From NCBI GenBank assembly GCA_947095535.1, contig OX352773.1, positions 104,547,948 through 104,611,947 on the forward strand: a stretch of DNA of 64,000 nucleotides. The letters are read 5' to 3'. How positions within the stretch are numbered: the stretch's first letter is position 1; each line of letters begins with the position of its first letter. Shown here piece by piece: positions 1 through 11,212 of the stretch. Under the pieces are notes generated by a model, which saw nothing but the letters and a program-made list of their open reading frames with translations, was not told the origin of the DNA and searched no databases. Source of the DNA: Poecilobothrus nobilitatus (Eukaryota > Arthropoda > Insecta > Diptera > Dolichopodidae). The translations under genes and the position numbers were made by a program.

Positions 1-152
1 AATTTTCATACAAAGATATAACAGAATTTTTAACAGAATTATTACAGAACCAAAACAAAACATTTTATCTAAATTTACTAAACTCACCAATGCCAATACC
101 AGTACGTATACGTAATACATAAATGTTTTTTTTTTTCTATAAAAGACTATTG

Positions 153-1723
153 TTTATACAAGTACGATAGGATCGGGTATAATAAAATTACTCCTCCGTT
201 TGTAACACCTCGAAATAAGCGAGCTAGATATACCTTCAAAGGTATGTATCGGATCAGAAAAAAATTCTAAGCCTTTTGAGCCATGTCCGTCCGTCCGTCA
301 GCACGCTAACTCAAAAACTAAGAAAGCTAGAATCTTGAAATTTACACAAAATATTTTGGGAGTAATTTGTAGGTTCCCTATTTTTTTTGGTTGAGTTTGG
401 ACCAAGCCTTAGGGTAGCTCTCGAACACCTAACTTTTAGATCCCCACATTTTTTTTGCAATAGAGCTATGAAATTTTAACTACTGATAGATCTCACAAAA
501 ATATTAATTTTATTTTTAATAACTTTTTTTTGTAGCCCCACCCGTTACGGAGCTACAGCTCCCCAAAAGTTCAAAAAAGCTCTATATTTAAATTGTTATA
601 GCACAAGTTGTATAAGGTATATCTTCATTTTGAAAACGCCAAACGATTACTACTTTCATTAGCTTTAAAAGTATATATACAATAAATATATATTTTTGGC
701 ATACGGTGTCTTAATTTACCGTTATGCGAAACTCAAATTTTGCAAAATTCTTTAACCCTTCCATCTTCTAAACGGTTAAAGTTGGAAACTTGAAATTAAC
801 AGAAGTTAGATCTTTGAAAATTAGTATGAGTCATTTCAGAAATTTTTTTTGTATCACCCCCCGTTTAGGAGCTGTAAGGGGTCAAAAACTGAAAATTTCC
901 TATTTTTAAACACCTGTAACTTCAACAACTGTTAAAATTTTTTTGAAGTAATACACAAAAATTAAAGCTCCAATATTATACTTTTATTTCTGTTAACAAC
1001 TTTTTTTAATAATATAGGGTTACTTTATAATTGACGAAAGTGTTACTTGATTTTTTCAAATTTTCTAACAAATTTCTTTAAAACGAATTTTTTCCATTTT
1101 GTTTTACTCGATAATTTGAAATTGTTGAGGATATAATGCGTAGTACAAAAAAATGTAAAGAAATAAACAACATAATGGTTGCTTGAAGAATTTTTATTTA
1201 TATGATATTGATATATATACATACTTATATAATATCATGTTTATTTACATATCGTATATGTCACTAGTGCATGAATGATAAGAGTATAGATGTATATTAT
1301 ATAGCGCCGTATTTACATACATATATGTATTTTATTGTACTTATAAGAAATTATTCTGTCAATGGAATATTTAAATATAATATAATATAATATTTAAAAT
1401 TATATTTACTGTTTTGTACTTAGTAAATTTAATATACATTTACCGCTTAGTATTAAATGGTACTATAGAATATTTGAAAAGTTTTGGATTGATAATCGTT
1501 ATGTGGAAGGTTAGAATCTGCTTTTGAAGAATGTACATATAAACATGTAGTTTGAATATATGTACAACCCATAGTTCTAGAAATTATAAAATTCACCCAA
1601 ATTATTTTAAAATACTAAAATATTAAAAAAATAATATTGTAAGCAGAGTGACAGGCTGTGAACATACTAACGGTTCGTACGGGTATCTAAGAGTTGACAA
1701 AGTCAACTGTATTCTTCCTCGTT
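153..1723 (+). mobile_element. INE-1/Helentron-like non-autonomous repeat, copy 1
   Basis: A 1.57-kb non-coding repeat, one of seven copies in the window. The first bases have decayed (TATACAAGTACGATAGG where better copies read TATACCCGTACGATAGG). A short GTCC tandem run lies at 285-300. Near the 3' end is the inverted terminal motif TCGTACGGGTAT (1675-1686), followed directly by a perfect hairpin AGTTGAC-AAA-GTCAACT (1692-1708) and the terminus TTCTTCCTCGTT. A 5' motif, its inverted subterminal copy, a GTCC-type microsatellite and a 3' hairpin are the known architecture of INE-1/DINE-1 elements (Helentron group). No ORF of note. Family assignment is by architecture; being a repeat is certain. 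Confidence 0.85.
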
Positions 1724-2044
1724 TTTATGTAGACCATTGCATTGTATGTGTACATATACGTAGGTACATACTTAAAAATATGTAATAATATTTGCTTATA
1801 TGTGCTTCGAAAATATTTTTGGTTTGAAAGCGATGCATTTGAAAGATATGAATGTGTAAACAAATTAATGTGCCGCACTTGAGAACACAGTGTAAAACTT
1901 AATATGCATTTACTTAAAATTTAGTTAGCAAGTGTTAAATTTAAGTTTTTTTTCATCAAATCAATTGGTTTTTAGTATACATTTTTATTTATAAAAGCAA
2001 TGTGTTTATTTATAATATTTATATAGATATGTGTTTTTCCTTTC
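1724..2044. other. A+T-rich spacer
   Basis: No gene, RNA or repeat recognised. Short open frames here have no family resemblance. Confidence 0.5.
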
Positions 2045-2239
2045 TTAATTATAATTAAAATAGGGCTTTTCTTTCGAAACTCTTAACATATTAAAATCGC
2101 ATATTATGGCCCTAACATTGATATCTAAATTGGGAGCTGCCTTTAAATTTAGATCTATTAGGGAATAATGATCTGCACCACTAATGCCTTTTTCTGAAGT
2201 ATAAAAACTAAGAATATATTTCCAATTATGTAAAAACAT
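2045..2239 (-). pseudogene. P-element/THAP9-like transposase fragment
   Basis: A 64-residue open stretch whose C-terminal half reads VRAIICD followed by VSKEKPYF. This resembles the segment of P-element/THAP9 transposases that leads to the second acidic part of the RNase H-like core (V-x-avvCD ... lGvs ... PyF). The PHLxK block expected next is not found below 2045. The fragment has no flanking transposase in the same orientation. It covers a part of the protein missing from the P-like remnants at 6.9 and 29.7 kb, so it may be a displaced piece of that family. Recognition rests on about 25 residues. Confidence 0.5.
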
Positions 2240-3118
2240 TAAACAACAAAAAGAATATATTAAAAATAAGAAATCCAGTCTTTTTTAAAAATAGTAAATA
2301 ACAACAATATTTTTCTTTTCAATAACAATAATTAAGAATTAATCATAAAATATATGTTATGTACATCGTCTAGAAAAAGCAAAATAATTTTTTTTAATTC
2401 AAAAACATCATTTAGAAGTAAGCAATTTAATATGTTCTCAATTACATACTTTTAAAACCAAATTTTTTTACTACATACGTATGTAGGTACAAACATGTAC
2501 AAAAATGGTATGCATATTTTTATGTACTATTAAAAATCTGCTAACACAGTCTCACCAAATTCCCAAATTCCCAACTATTATTATTTAGTTGATTTATCGA
2601 TTTATTATTTTTTAATATGTAGGCAACAGTTATATTTATATGAATGGACGGTAAACATAAACGAACAAAAAAAAATTTTATGGATGCATATGAATGGACG
2701 GTTAACATAAACGAACAAAAAAAAAATTCAGAATGTTCTACAGCTAATAATTTCTATTTTTGAAATAGACTGTATGCATAAATTTAATATGATTCTAAGA
2801 TTCCATCCTTTACCCAACCAAGTTAATAAAAAGCTGTTAAAAAACGATTTAAAATAAAATGTAATTTTGTTGTTAATATTATATAAACTAAATTTTTTTA
2901 GCATGAATCTTTTAGGATTCATGAATATTTTTACTAAATACAATAATTAGAAAAAAAATTTTATTACATCAAACAATATTTAATAAGAAAAATATACATT
3001 TTGATGAAATGATTTTGACTTTTCATTTTTGATAATTTTGATTTCTGATGATTTTCAATGTTTTCTATGAAGATTCGCTCGCTCCCCCCCCCGCTCCTAA
3101 AAGAAAAATAAATTAAAA
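2240..3118. other. A+T-rich spacer with a short direct duplication
   Basis: No gene recognised. At about 2637-2730 a unit of about 60 bp is present twice, each copy containing GAATGGACGG, then AACATAAACGAAC and a run of A. A C8 run lies near 3087-3094. The minus-strand open frame 2728-2943 has no recognisable motif. Confidence 0.5.
2637..2730. repeat. ~60-bp direct tandem duplication
   Basis: Two adjacent copies of a unit containing ATATGAATGGACGG, AACATAAACGAAC and an A-run. They differ mainly in one base (GGTAAAC versus GGTTAAC) and in A-run length. Confidence 0.8.
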
Positions 3119-3235
3119 CTTATTAAATATATATATAATATAAATATATATTATATAAATAAAATAATATAATATATATATATAAATAAAATAAAATAAA
3201 ATATATAAAATAAATATAAATATAAATATATTTTG
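3119..3235. repeat. TA/TAAA simple-sequence tract
   Basis: About 115 bp of alternating TATATA, AATATAAATA and repeated AAAATAAAAT units. It lies just downstream of the Harbinger coding remnant. Confidence 0.8.
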
Positions 3236-3379
3236 TCCGTATAATGGACAAAGTTATTTAAATTCTATCCAATTGCCACGAAACAGCTCCATTGGCGGTA
3301 AAAAATTCAGCATATCTGTTTGTAGTCTCCTTAGCAGCATTTGCAGAATTTAAATTATTTGGTTGAAGAAGAATTTAAA

Positions 3380-4480
3380 TAGGTGGTTACAAGTTGTTTG
3401 GCTCTATCCTCCAAGAGCCATTAATTATATTCCCATTTTCTTCGACATCCTCCAAACCCGGATTAAAATAATTTCTGCATCTCTGCTTTCGAAGCCAGTT
3501 GTGTAAACATACACATGACATTATGATGCTTTCCACCTGAATTATAAAAAATTTTTAATTTATTATATTAACTTATGTTAGCTACATTACCGTGTCCAAT
3601 TTTGAAATGATTGGTGATCGAAAAACCCTCCATTTGCTACATAAAATTCCAAAAGCATTTTCAATTATGCGGCGCACTCGGCTTATCCGATAATTGAAAA
3701 TTCTTTGTGTTTGTGTCAAATTACTTTTTATATAAGATTTCATCATATTGTTTGTCAATGAATTTGAATGCATCATCTGCAACAAACACATATGAAACCT
3801 CTTTAAATTCAACAAAAACATCAGTAGGTTTTGGAATTCTAAAAAAAATTTTAAATTGTAAAATAATTATTCAATTAATTTATCGTTTTTTACTTAGGGT
3901 AGCGAATTTTCATAAAATTTTTTTCCAAAAACAGTATGCCGGAAAATTCCTCCATCGCTTTGGCACCCTGAAGCTCCTACGTCACACATTATAAAGCTAT
4001 AATTGTGGTCGCAAATAGCCAACAGGACAAGCGAGTGTGATTTTAAAATTTTTTTCATTTGCGGTCATAAAAACTTCATCCTTCAAAACTTTAATAAGTG
4101 CTGTTGTTGTTTCTCTTATTATGAAGTGTATAGCTGTCGGGGAACATTTGTATGCTAACGACAAGCTTCTTTGAGATTCTCCAGTGCCTAAATATCTAAA
4201 AATGAAAAAATTAAGAATTACAAAAAAAAAAATAAATTTACTTTACAAACCTTAGTGTAATCTCTAAACGAAAGTTAGCGCTAATAGGAGCTCTTAAAAC
4301 TTGCTGCTTTGTTATAAGTGGTCCAACTAGCAACAGTAGTTCTTCCACTTGTGTTGCGCTCATTCGCATGTAGGTATGAAATAATTCCATATCTTTTAGA
4401 TTAGATAGGGATTCAAATATGTTCCGATATGAGCCACTATAATTTCTTTCTAAAAAATATGGTCTTACCCAATATTTCTT
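3380..4480 (-). pseudogene. PIF/Harbinger transposase, main part (with introns)
   Basis: Minus-strand transposase read as four blocks separated by three GT...AG gaps (about 4251-4197, 3898-3842, 3592-3538). In order: KKYWVRPYFLERNYSG and an FHTYMRMSATQVEELL helix; RYLGTGESQRSLSLAY; SHSLVLLAICDHNYSF followed by GASGCQSDGGIFRHTVFG; VSYVFVADDAF; RVRRIIENAFGIL (acidic E); and VESIIMSCVCLHNWL. These are the DDE_Tnp_4/HARBI1-type blocks. Splicing 4251-4197 joins ...ITLR to YLGTGE in frame; splicing 3592-3538 joins KLDT to VESIIM. Between NF and KSHS about 40-50 residues seem deleted, including the usual DGxH acidic motif. One exon end carries a TAA. The 5' part is displaced to 6.06-6.46 kb by an INE-1-like insertion. 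Confidence 0.85.
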
Positions 4481-4483
4481 TTT

Positions 4484-6055
4484 TTATACCCGTACGATAG
4501 GATCGGGTATAATAAAATTACTCCTCCGTTTGTAACACCTCGAAATAAGCGAGCTAGATATACCTTCAAAGGTATGGATCGGATCAGAAAAAAATTCTAA
4601 GACTTTTGAGCCATGTCCGTCCGTCCGTCCGTCCGTCAGCACGCTAACTCAAAAACTAAGAAAGCTAGAATCTTGAAATTTACACAAAATATTTTGGGAG
4701 TAATTTGTAGGTTCCCTATTTTTTTTGGTTGAGTTTGGACCAAGCCTTAGGGTAGCTCTCGAACACCTAACTTTTAGATCTCCACATTTTTTTTGCAATA
4801 GAGCTATGAAATTTTAACAACTGATAGATCTCACAAAAATATTAATTTTATTTTTAATAACTTTTTTTTGTAGCCCCACCCGTTACGGAGCTACAGCTCC
4901 CCAAAAGTTCAAAAAAGCTCTATATTTAAATTGTTATAGCACAAGTTCTATAAGGTATATCTTCATTTTGAAAACGCCAAACGATTACTACGTTTATTAG
5001 CTTTAAAAGTATATATACAATAAATATATATTTTTGGCATACGGTGTCTTAATTTACCGTTATGCGAAACTCAAATTTTGCAAAATTCTTTAACCCTTCC
5101 ATCTTCTAAACGGTTAAAGTTGGAAACTTGAAAATTTGACAGAAGTTAGATCTTTGAAAATTAGTATGAGTCATTTCAGAAATTTTTTTTGTATCACCCC
5201 CCGTTTAGGAGCTGTAAGGGGTCAAAAACTGAAAATTTCCTATTTTTAAACACCTGTAACTTGAACACCTGTTAAAATTTTTTTAAAGTAATACACAAAA
5301 ATTAAAGCTCCAACATTATATTTTTATTTCTGTTAACAACTTTTTTTAATAATATAGGGTTACTTTATAATTGACGAAAGTGTTACTTGATTTTTTCAAA
5401 TTTTCTAACAAATTTCATTAACGAATTTTTTCCATTTTGTTTTACTCGATAATTTGAAATTGTTGAGGATATAATGCGTAGTACAAAAAAATGTAATTAA
5501 ATAAACAACATAACGGTTGCTTGAAGAATTTTTATTTATATGACATTGATATATATACATACTTATATAATATCATGTTTATTTACATATCGTATATGTC
5601 ACTAGTGAATGAATGATAAGAGTATAGATGTATATTATATAGCGCCGTATTTACATACACATATGTATTTTATTGTACTTATAAGAAATTATTCTGTCAA
5701 TGGAATATTTAAATATAATATAATATAATATTTAAAATTATATTTACTGTTTTGTACTTAGTAAATTTAATATACATTTACCGCTTAGTATTAAATGGTA
5801 CTATAGAATATTTGAAAAAGTTTTGGATTGATAATCGTTATGTGGAAGGTTAAAATCTGCTTTTGAAGAATGTACATATAAACATATAGTTTGAATATAT
5901 GTACAACCCATAGTTCTAGAAATTATAAAATTCACCCAAATTATTTTAAAATACTAAAATATTAAAAAAATAATATTGTAAGCAGAGTGACAGGTTGTGA
6001 ACATACTAACGGTTCGTACGGGTATCTAAGAGTTGACAAAGTCTTCTTCCTCGTT
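4484..6055 (+). mobile_element. INE-1/Helentron-like repeat, copy 2
   Basis: Nearly identical to copies 1 and 6. Its 5' end is intact (TATACCCGTACGATAGG, then GGATCGGGTATA), and its GTCC run (4614-4637) is longer than in copy 1. At the 3' end a small deletion turns GTCAACTGTATTCTTCC into GTCTTCTTCC, removing the right arm of the terminal hairpin. It sits inside the Harbinger transposase coding sequence, so it postdates that element. Confidence 0.88.
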
Positions 6056-6059
6056 TTTT

Positions 6060-6460
6060 TTTTGATACATGTTCTTCGTTATCCATATTTATAATTTCAT
6101 TGTTATTATTAGCTATCTCTGCCAACATTATTTTCAATTGTTCAAAAAATTGCCAACAATTGAAAATAAAATTTATTTTATCTTACTGTGAAAATTATAC
6201 GTAACATAACAAATTTCAACATGAATTTACCAACCAAATTTAAAAGTAAACAAATTTAGGTAAACATTATTTCAAACAATGTCTCATTTAAAAAATTAAA
6301 CATTGTTTCTATAAAAAAATTTTGTTTTTGTATTTTTCCACCATAAGATTAAATGCTTCAATATAAATTAAAATTTTTACCTTTTCCCTTTTGAAAATCC
6401 TCATCCACATCTGCAATCAAGTTTATTATTGCATCCGCAATAGCTTTCTTATCCATTTTT
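6060..6460 (-). pseudogene. PIF/Harbinger transposase, N-terminal part
   Basis: Minus-strand sequence upstream of the INE-1-like insertion. A candidate start at about 6456 gives MDKKAIADAIINLIADV and runs to a GT donor-like AAAG/GTAAAA. A second open stretch near 6133-6060 reads ...NMDNEEHVSKKK and ends exactly where the insertion starts. The other side resumes with KKYWVRPYF, so the two halves of one coding exon appear to flank copy 2 of the INE-1-like repeat. The short acidic N-terminal leader is not diagnostic alone; assignment comes from continuity with the main part. Confidence 0.6.
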
Positions 6461-6812
6461 TAATAATTATTTTTAATTTTGACACTAAATTTAAAAACTT
6501 TTCAACTCGGAAATTTTTTGTTTACTTTTTAATTCATATGAATAATGAATATTTAAAGGTTATGGAAATTTTTTCTGTCAAAAATGCGATAAAATTTTGC
6601 CATAAAAATGTAATCATTTTGCTCGCTCTCTCCTATTGACAGTATACTATATTCGTCTCTTTCTAAAGTTCAGTATATCAGCTGAAATTATCTCATGAAA
6701 ATTAGCCTTAATAATACAATGTGTAAAACCTAAATAATTTACAAATCATACTATTTTATATGTAAAAAAACCAGCTTGCTTTTGATAAAATGGGCGTGTT
6801 GTTTTCCAGTTT
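6461..6812. other. Spacer upstream of Harbinger remnant
   Basis: A+T-rich, no gene recognised. It may hold the decayed terminal part of the Harbinger element; I looked for inverted ends against 3.0-3.1 kb and found no convincing pair. Confidence 0.45.
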
Positions 6813-8041
6813 GCTTTTCATAAAATTGCTTTTAGTTAAATCACATAACATGGATTTTTATGTTATAAAAATTATAAAACAAATAAATATTAAAATAAAA
6901 TTGTTTGTACATTATAATGTATTAAATTAGCTTTTCTAGATGGAGTTTACGATTCCTTTAACTGTTAGTTCATATAATCATAAAATTAACAATAACGAAA
7001 GCCCGAGAATTTCCTTAAACCGAAAATTACTCACAACATCTAATCCATTCTTTGTAGTCAAAAAACCAAAAAAGAAAGAAAAATTACGGATTTGGAAAGA
7101 AAGAATTAAAAAGGAGGATAGGAAAATTAAAACCTTAAAAGAAAACAATAGAAGCAAAATTAAAAAAATAAAGTTTTCCAGATATTGTTAAATAATTAAA
7201 AAATAAAAATTTAATTTCAGATGAAGTATTTGCTATGTTAGAAGAAATTTCAGGACCCAGTATATTAATTTTAGATCGTAAAAAATAATAAATTACTGTC
7301 CAAAAACTATTCTTCTGAACTACAAAAATTTGCTTTGAATTTAAATTTTTTATCTCAGTAATTGGTAACCAGTCCATAAAAAAAATAGTTATAAACTTTT
7401 TTTAAACGTAGTATTTGAGGAAATCTATATACGGCAACATATTGATTGATTTGGGAATGATTGTTACGGTTTTGTTGATTTTGGGAGTGGAATTAAATCT
7501 AACATAAAAGCTAAACAAATACCAGTTTTTATTGCAGAGTGTATGAACCTTAGGAAAATTCCTTTGGGAATAAGTTGTCATTATTAGTTTAATAATTCTA
7601 TCCCAAATAAGCTATCTACAATTGTTTTAATTTAATAATTTAACATAATTATAGTTTAATATAAAAAAAACACAAAACATAAATAATATGATATAATTTT
7701 TATATTTCATTTCGAATAAGAATGAAAATTATGTTTTTAAAATATTAAAAGTGCTGCTCCTGAAACTTAAAAAATATATTCAGTGAGCAATGCTCTTTTG
7801 AAAAATTCGTAGCAACGACACTCAATATTTTCGATGCAGTAGTGTTTTGTCATTGTATGAGAATTTGCCTCACTTTTTTTTTGGATTTACTTTTCCTTAT
7901 ACTCTATGTTCTAGGTGTACACTCTAGATTTATTTCGCCTACTACATCAATCATACCACCATTATAAGCAATTAATTTCGAACATGATTCATTAATTTTA
8001 ATCTTATTATTGTCTTGAATTTACTTAAAATTCGATATCGG
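6813..8041. repeat. 1.2-kb duplicated block, copy A (P remnant + gypsy protease)
   Basis: Matches 29576-30787 almost end to end, with few substitutions. The match begins at TTTCATAAAATTGC and stops at ATTCGATATCGG in both. It contains the P-like transposase remnant and the inverted gypsy protease start. Because unrelated decayed genes are shared as one block, this is a segmental DNA copy rather than separate insertions. Confidence 0.85.
6930..7625 (+). pseudogene. P-element/THAP9-like transposase remnant, copy A
   Basis: ATG at 6940 opens an 83-codon frame ending in a lysine-rich, coiled-coil-like stretch (KLRIWKERIKKEDRKIKTL), as found between the THAP DNA-binding domain and the catalytic part of P-type transposases. 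In shifting frames it continues with EVFAMLEEISGP, ELQKFALNLNFLS (compare the ELRkFAltLhfyS motif), GFVDFGSGIKS (compare GyVDyG) and IPLGIS (compare the KiPlGYf block). No THAP zinc-binding C2CH motif precedes it. Several frameshifts and stops; not functional. A copy with a lost start codon lies at 29.7 kb. Confidence 0.7.
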
Positions 8042-8138
8042 TAATACATTAACTTCAGAACCCGTATCTAATTTAAAATTTATTATTTTATCAGCAATAC
8101 GAATTGGTTCACTCCACGACTTTGAAAAAATTTTATTA
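7885..8138 (-). pseudogene. Ty3/gypsy protease fragment, inverted (unit 1)
   Basis: Read on the minus strand, FKLDTGSEVNVLP gives a retropepsin active site; DTGS is at 8057-8068. After a gap comes KLIAYNGGMIDVVGEINLEC, matching the flap and following strand of gypsy-type aspartic proteases. One stop lies between the blocks. In a gypsy element protease follows the gag zinc finger on the same strand. Here gag lies immediately to the right on the opposite strand, so this segment has been inverted. Confidence 0.75.
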
Positions 8139-8536
8139 AAAAGTTGCAGTCGACATTATTAGAAAAAGAAGATTTAACAGCAAGTAAAGCCATTGATATA
8201 TGCAGAGCACATGCTATTTCAAAAATACAACAACAAAAGCTTCAAAAACTTATAATATCTACATCAGCTGAAGTCTAAGCAGTAGAAAATAATTTTGGTA
8301 GGAATAAAATTTCAGGTAATACATTTTTAAATTATAAATTTAAAAATTTTTTAAAAAATTTAATAAAAGTGAAATTGTAAAAAAAGATGTTAGGATTGAT
8401 TACAAATATTGTGGTCAAAACATAATTACGGTAAATGTAAAGCCTTTAATAAAACGTGCAAAAAGTGTGGTAAAAGAAATCATTTTGCCATTGTGTGTAA
8501 AGTAAAAAATGTGAATGCACTTAGCGGAAAATCAGT
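8139..8536 (+). pseudogene. Ty3/gypsy gag fragment with zinc knuckle (unit 1)
   Basis: Starts with LLEKEDLTASKAIDICRAHA, typical of the end of gypsy capsid (LtLdkAieicra). After stops comes a nucleocapsid-like region. The first knuckle is damaged (its leading Cys is Tyr, and a one-base deletion shifts the frame after YCGQN). The second is intact: CKKCGKRNHFAIVC, a C-x2-C-x4-H-x4-C motif. The frame continues as VNALSGKSV, where an insertion interrupts it, and resumes at about 11370 as LSGKSVSSETLYIRVI. Confidence 0.75.
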
Positions 8537-9344
8537 GTGTTGCCATCGGTTGTCCCATTCGCATACCCTTCGGTGAGTAGGGGAGAAGGAATACCCTCAG
8601 TGAGGTATGCTTGTTGTAGGAATGCACTAAAATCCAAATAAAAATCCAGAAGCGACTGTTCCAGAATGGAACCTGGTAATCACCTGGTTTGCTTCAGATC
8701 CCACAGGAACGGTAGTAACAAAACCTGGTTGTAGGTTGAAAAAGCTTATATAAAAATATATTGAAATATGTCTCAATAAAAATTATGATTTAATGAAATT
8801 AATAAACCTACTTGCTCAACGGTACAAAGAAGTCCGCCTATAAAAGGTGACGCAAATAAAAAAAGTAAGAGGGTAATTGTGTTATATTAAATAAATATCA
8901 GGTTTTAATTTTAACCTTTCATCTTGAATGAAACTTTATTAATGATTCTTTCTATCTGTATACAATGACTTATTTATCTATCTAATGACATTTTGATGAC
9001 TTCATTAATAAAGGGTTCTCAAAGTGTATTCACAATATGTATATATCACATCTCCCACTTTTTGAAATGTGTACTAATATTTTTTTTAGAAAATGTTTTA
9101 ACATATTTTGTAATTTTATAGAACTTTACTTTAACTTTTCTTCTTCTTTCTTTTACAAACTATACATTATTTACAAAAATTTAATAATAAATTAATTACA
9201 AAAAAAACTTTTTGTCCTGTCGAAAATTATTTATTATCAATTAAAAAGGACTGGAAAATTTAAATATTAATTCATTAATTTAAAAATTTAATTTTTTAAT
9301 TAATCTTTTGGTTCACGTTTTACACTTAGTTGTAAAATTGTTAT

Positions 9345-9636
9345 TTACACTTAAATTAAAAAAAAATTCTTATCATCTTATAATTCACATGTTCAAATTA
9401 TTCTTTTTATTTATTTTAGAATTCATATTGAATTTACTTAAATTATTATTTAGTATTAAATTTTATTTATTGTTAAAAAAAAATTCTTATCTTAAAATTT
9501 GTGTGTTTTAATTTTTCTTTTTATTTTTTCATTTTAGAAATCAGGTAGAATTTAGTTAAATTGCTATTTTGCTATTCAATTTTAATTATTCTTAAGAAAA
9601 AAAAGTCTTGTCTTATAATTCATATGTTTTAATTTT
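9345..9636. repeat. Degenerate ~118-bp tandem repeat in the inserted element
   Basis: Successive units share (TT)CTTATaattcatatgTTTTAATTTTTC, TTTTATTTATTTTAG, AAATCAGGTAGAATTTAG and TTGTTAAGAAAAAAAATT. Corresponding unit starts in unit 2 are at 16068, 16182, 16303, 16489 and 16608, mostly 114-121 bp apart. The last unit here is split by the INE-1-like insertion. Confidence 0.7.
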
Positions 9637-11212
9637 TATACCCGTACGATAGAATCGGCTATAATAAAATTACTCCTCCGTTTGTAACACATCGAAATAA
9701 GCGAGCTAGATATACCTTCAAAGGTATGGATCGGATCAGAAAAAATTTCTAAGACTTTTGAGCCATGTCCGTCCGTCCGTCCGCCCGTCAGCATGCTAAC
9801 TCAAAAACTAAGAAAGCTAGAATCTTGAAATTTACAGAAAAAATTCTAGGAGTAATTTGTAGGTTCCCCATTTTTTTTTGGTTGAGTTTGGACCAAAACT
9901 TAGGGTAGCTCTCGAACACCTAACTTTTAGATCCCCACATTTTTTTTGAACTAGATCTACGAAATTTTAACCGTTGATAGATCTCACAAAAATATTAATT
10001 TTATTTTTTATAACTTTTTTTTGTAGCCCCATCCGTTACGGAGCTACAGCTCCCCAAATGTTCTAAAAAGCTCTATATTTAAATTGTTATAGCACAAGTT
10101 GTATAAGGTATATCTTCATTTTGAAAACGGCAAACGATTACTGCTCTTATTAGCTTTTAAAATATATACACAATAAATATATAGTTGTGGCATACGGTGT
10201 CTTAATTTACCGTTATGCGAAACTCAAATTTGCAAAATCCTTTAACCCTTTTATCTTCTAAACTGTTAAAGTTGGAAACTTGAAATTTTGACAGAAGTTA
10301 GATCTTTGAAAATTAGTATGAGTCATTTCAGAAATTTTTTTTGTATCACCCCCCGTTTAGGAGCTGTAAGGGGTCAAAAACTGAAAATTTCCTATTTTTA
10401 AACACCTGTAACTTGAACACCTGTTAAAATTTTTTTGAAGTAATACACAAAAATTAAAGTTTCAACATTATACTTTTATTTCTGTTAGCAACTTTATTTA
10501 ATAATATATGGTTACTTTATAATTGACGAAAGTGTTACTTGATTTTTTCAAATTTTCTAACAAATTTCTTTAAAACGAATTTTTTCCATTTTGTTTTACT
10601 CGATAATTTGAAATTGTTGAGGATATAATGCGTAGTACAAAAAAATGTAAAGAAATAAACAACATAATGGTTGCTTGAAGAATTTTTATTTATATGATAT
10701 TGATATATATACATACTTATATAATATCATGTTTATTTACATATCGTATATGTCACTAGTGCATGAATGATAAGAGTATAGATGTATATTATATAGCGCC
10801 GTATTTACATACATATATGTATTTTATTGTACTTATAAGAAATTATTCTGTCAATGGAATATTTAAATATAATATAATATAATATTTAAAATTATATTTA
10901 CTATTTTGTACTAAGTAAATTTAATATACAATTACCGCTTAGTATTAAATGGTACTACAGAATATTTGAAAAAGTTTTGGATTGATAATCGTTATGTGGA
11001 AGGTTAACATCTGTTTTTGAAGAATGTATAAACATATAGTTTGAATATATGTACAACCCATAGTTCTAAAAATTATAAAATTCATCCAAATTATTTTAAA
11101 ATACTAAAATATTAAAAAAATAAAATTGTAAGCAGAGTGACAGGCTGTGAACATACTAACGGTTCGTACGGGTATCTAAGAGTTGACAAAGGCAACTGTA
11201 TTCTTCCTCGTT
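9637..11212 (+). mobile_element. INE-1/Helentron-like repeat, copy 3 (empty site available)
   Basis: 5' TATACCCGTACGATAG; 3' subterminal TCGTACGGGTAT and terminus TTCTTCCTCGTT. The terminal hairpin has a mismatch (AGTTGAC-AAA-GGCAACT). The unoccupied version of the site is visible at about 16325-16345: CATATGTTTTAATTTTTC runs straight into ATTTATATATTTTG, the sequence that flanks this copy on the right. Apart from a possible single T there is no target duplication, as expected for the Helitron/Helentron group. Confidence 0.9.

Noticed and set aside
3030..6650. Terminal inverted repeats for the Harbinger element (GCTCGCTC at about 3076 and 6621)
   Set aside because: The two motifs are in direct, not inverted, orientation and do not extend.
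7141..7225. A 34-nt intron between the coil and EVFAMLEE in the P-like remnant
   Set aside because: GT...AG can be drawn and joins frames, but it is shorter than normal introns, so an indel is more likely.
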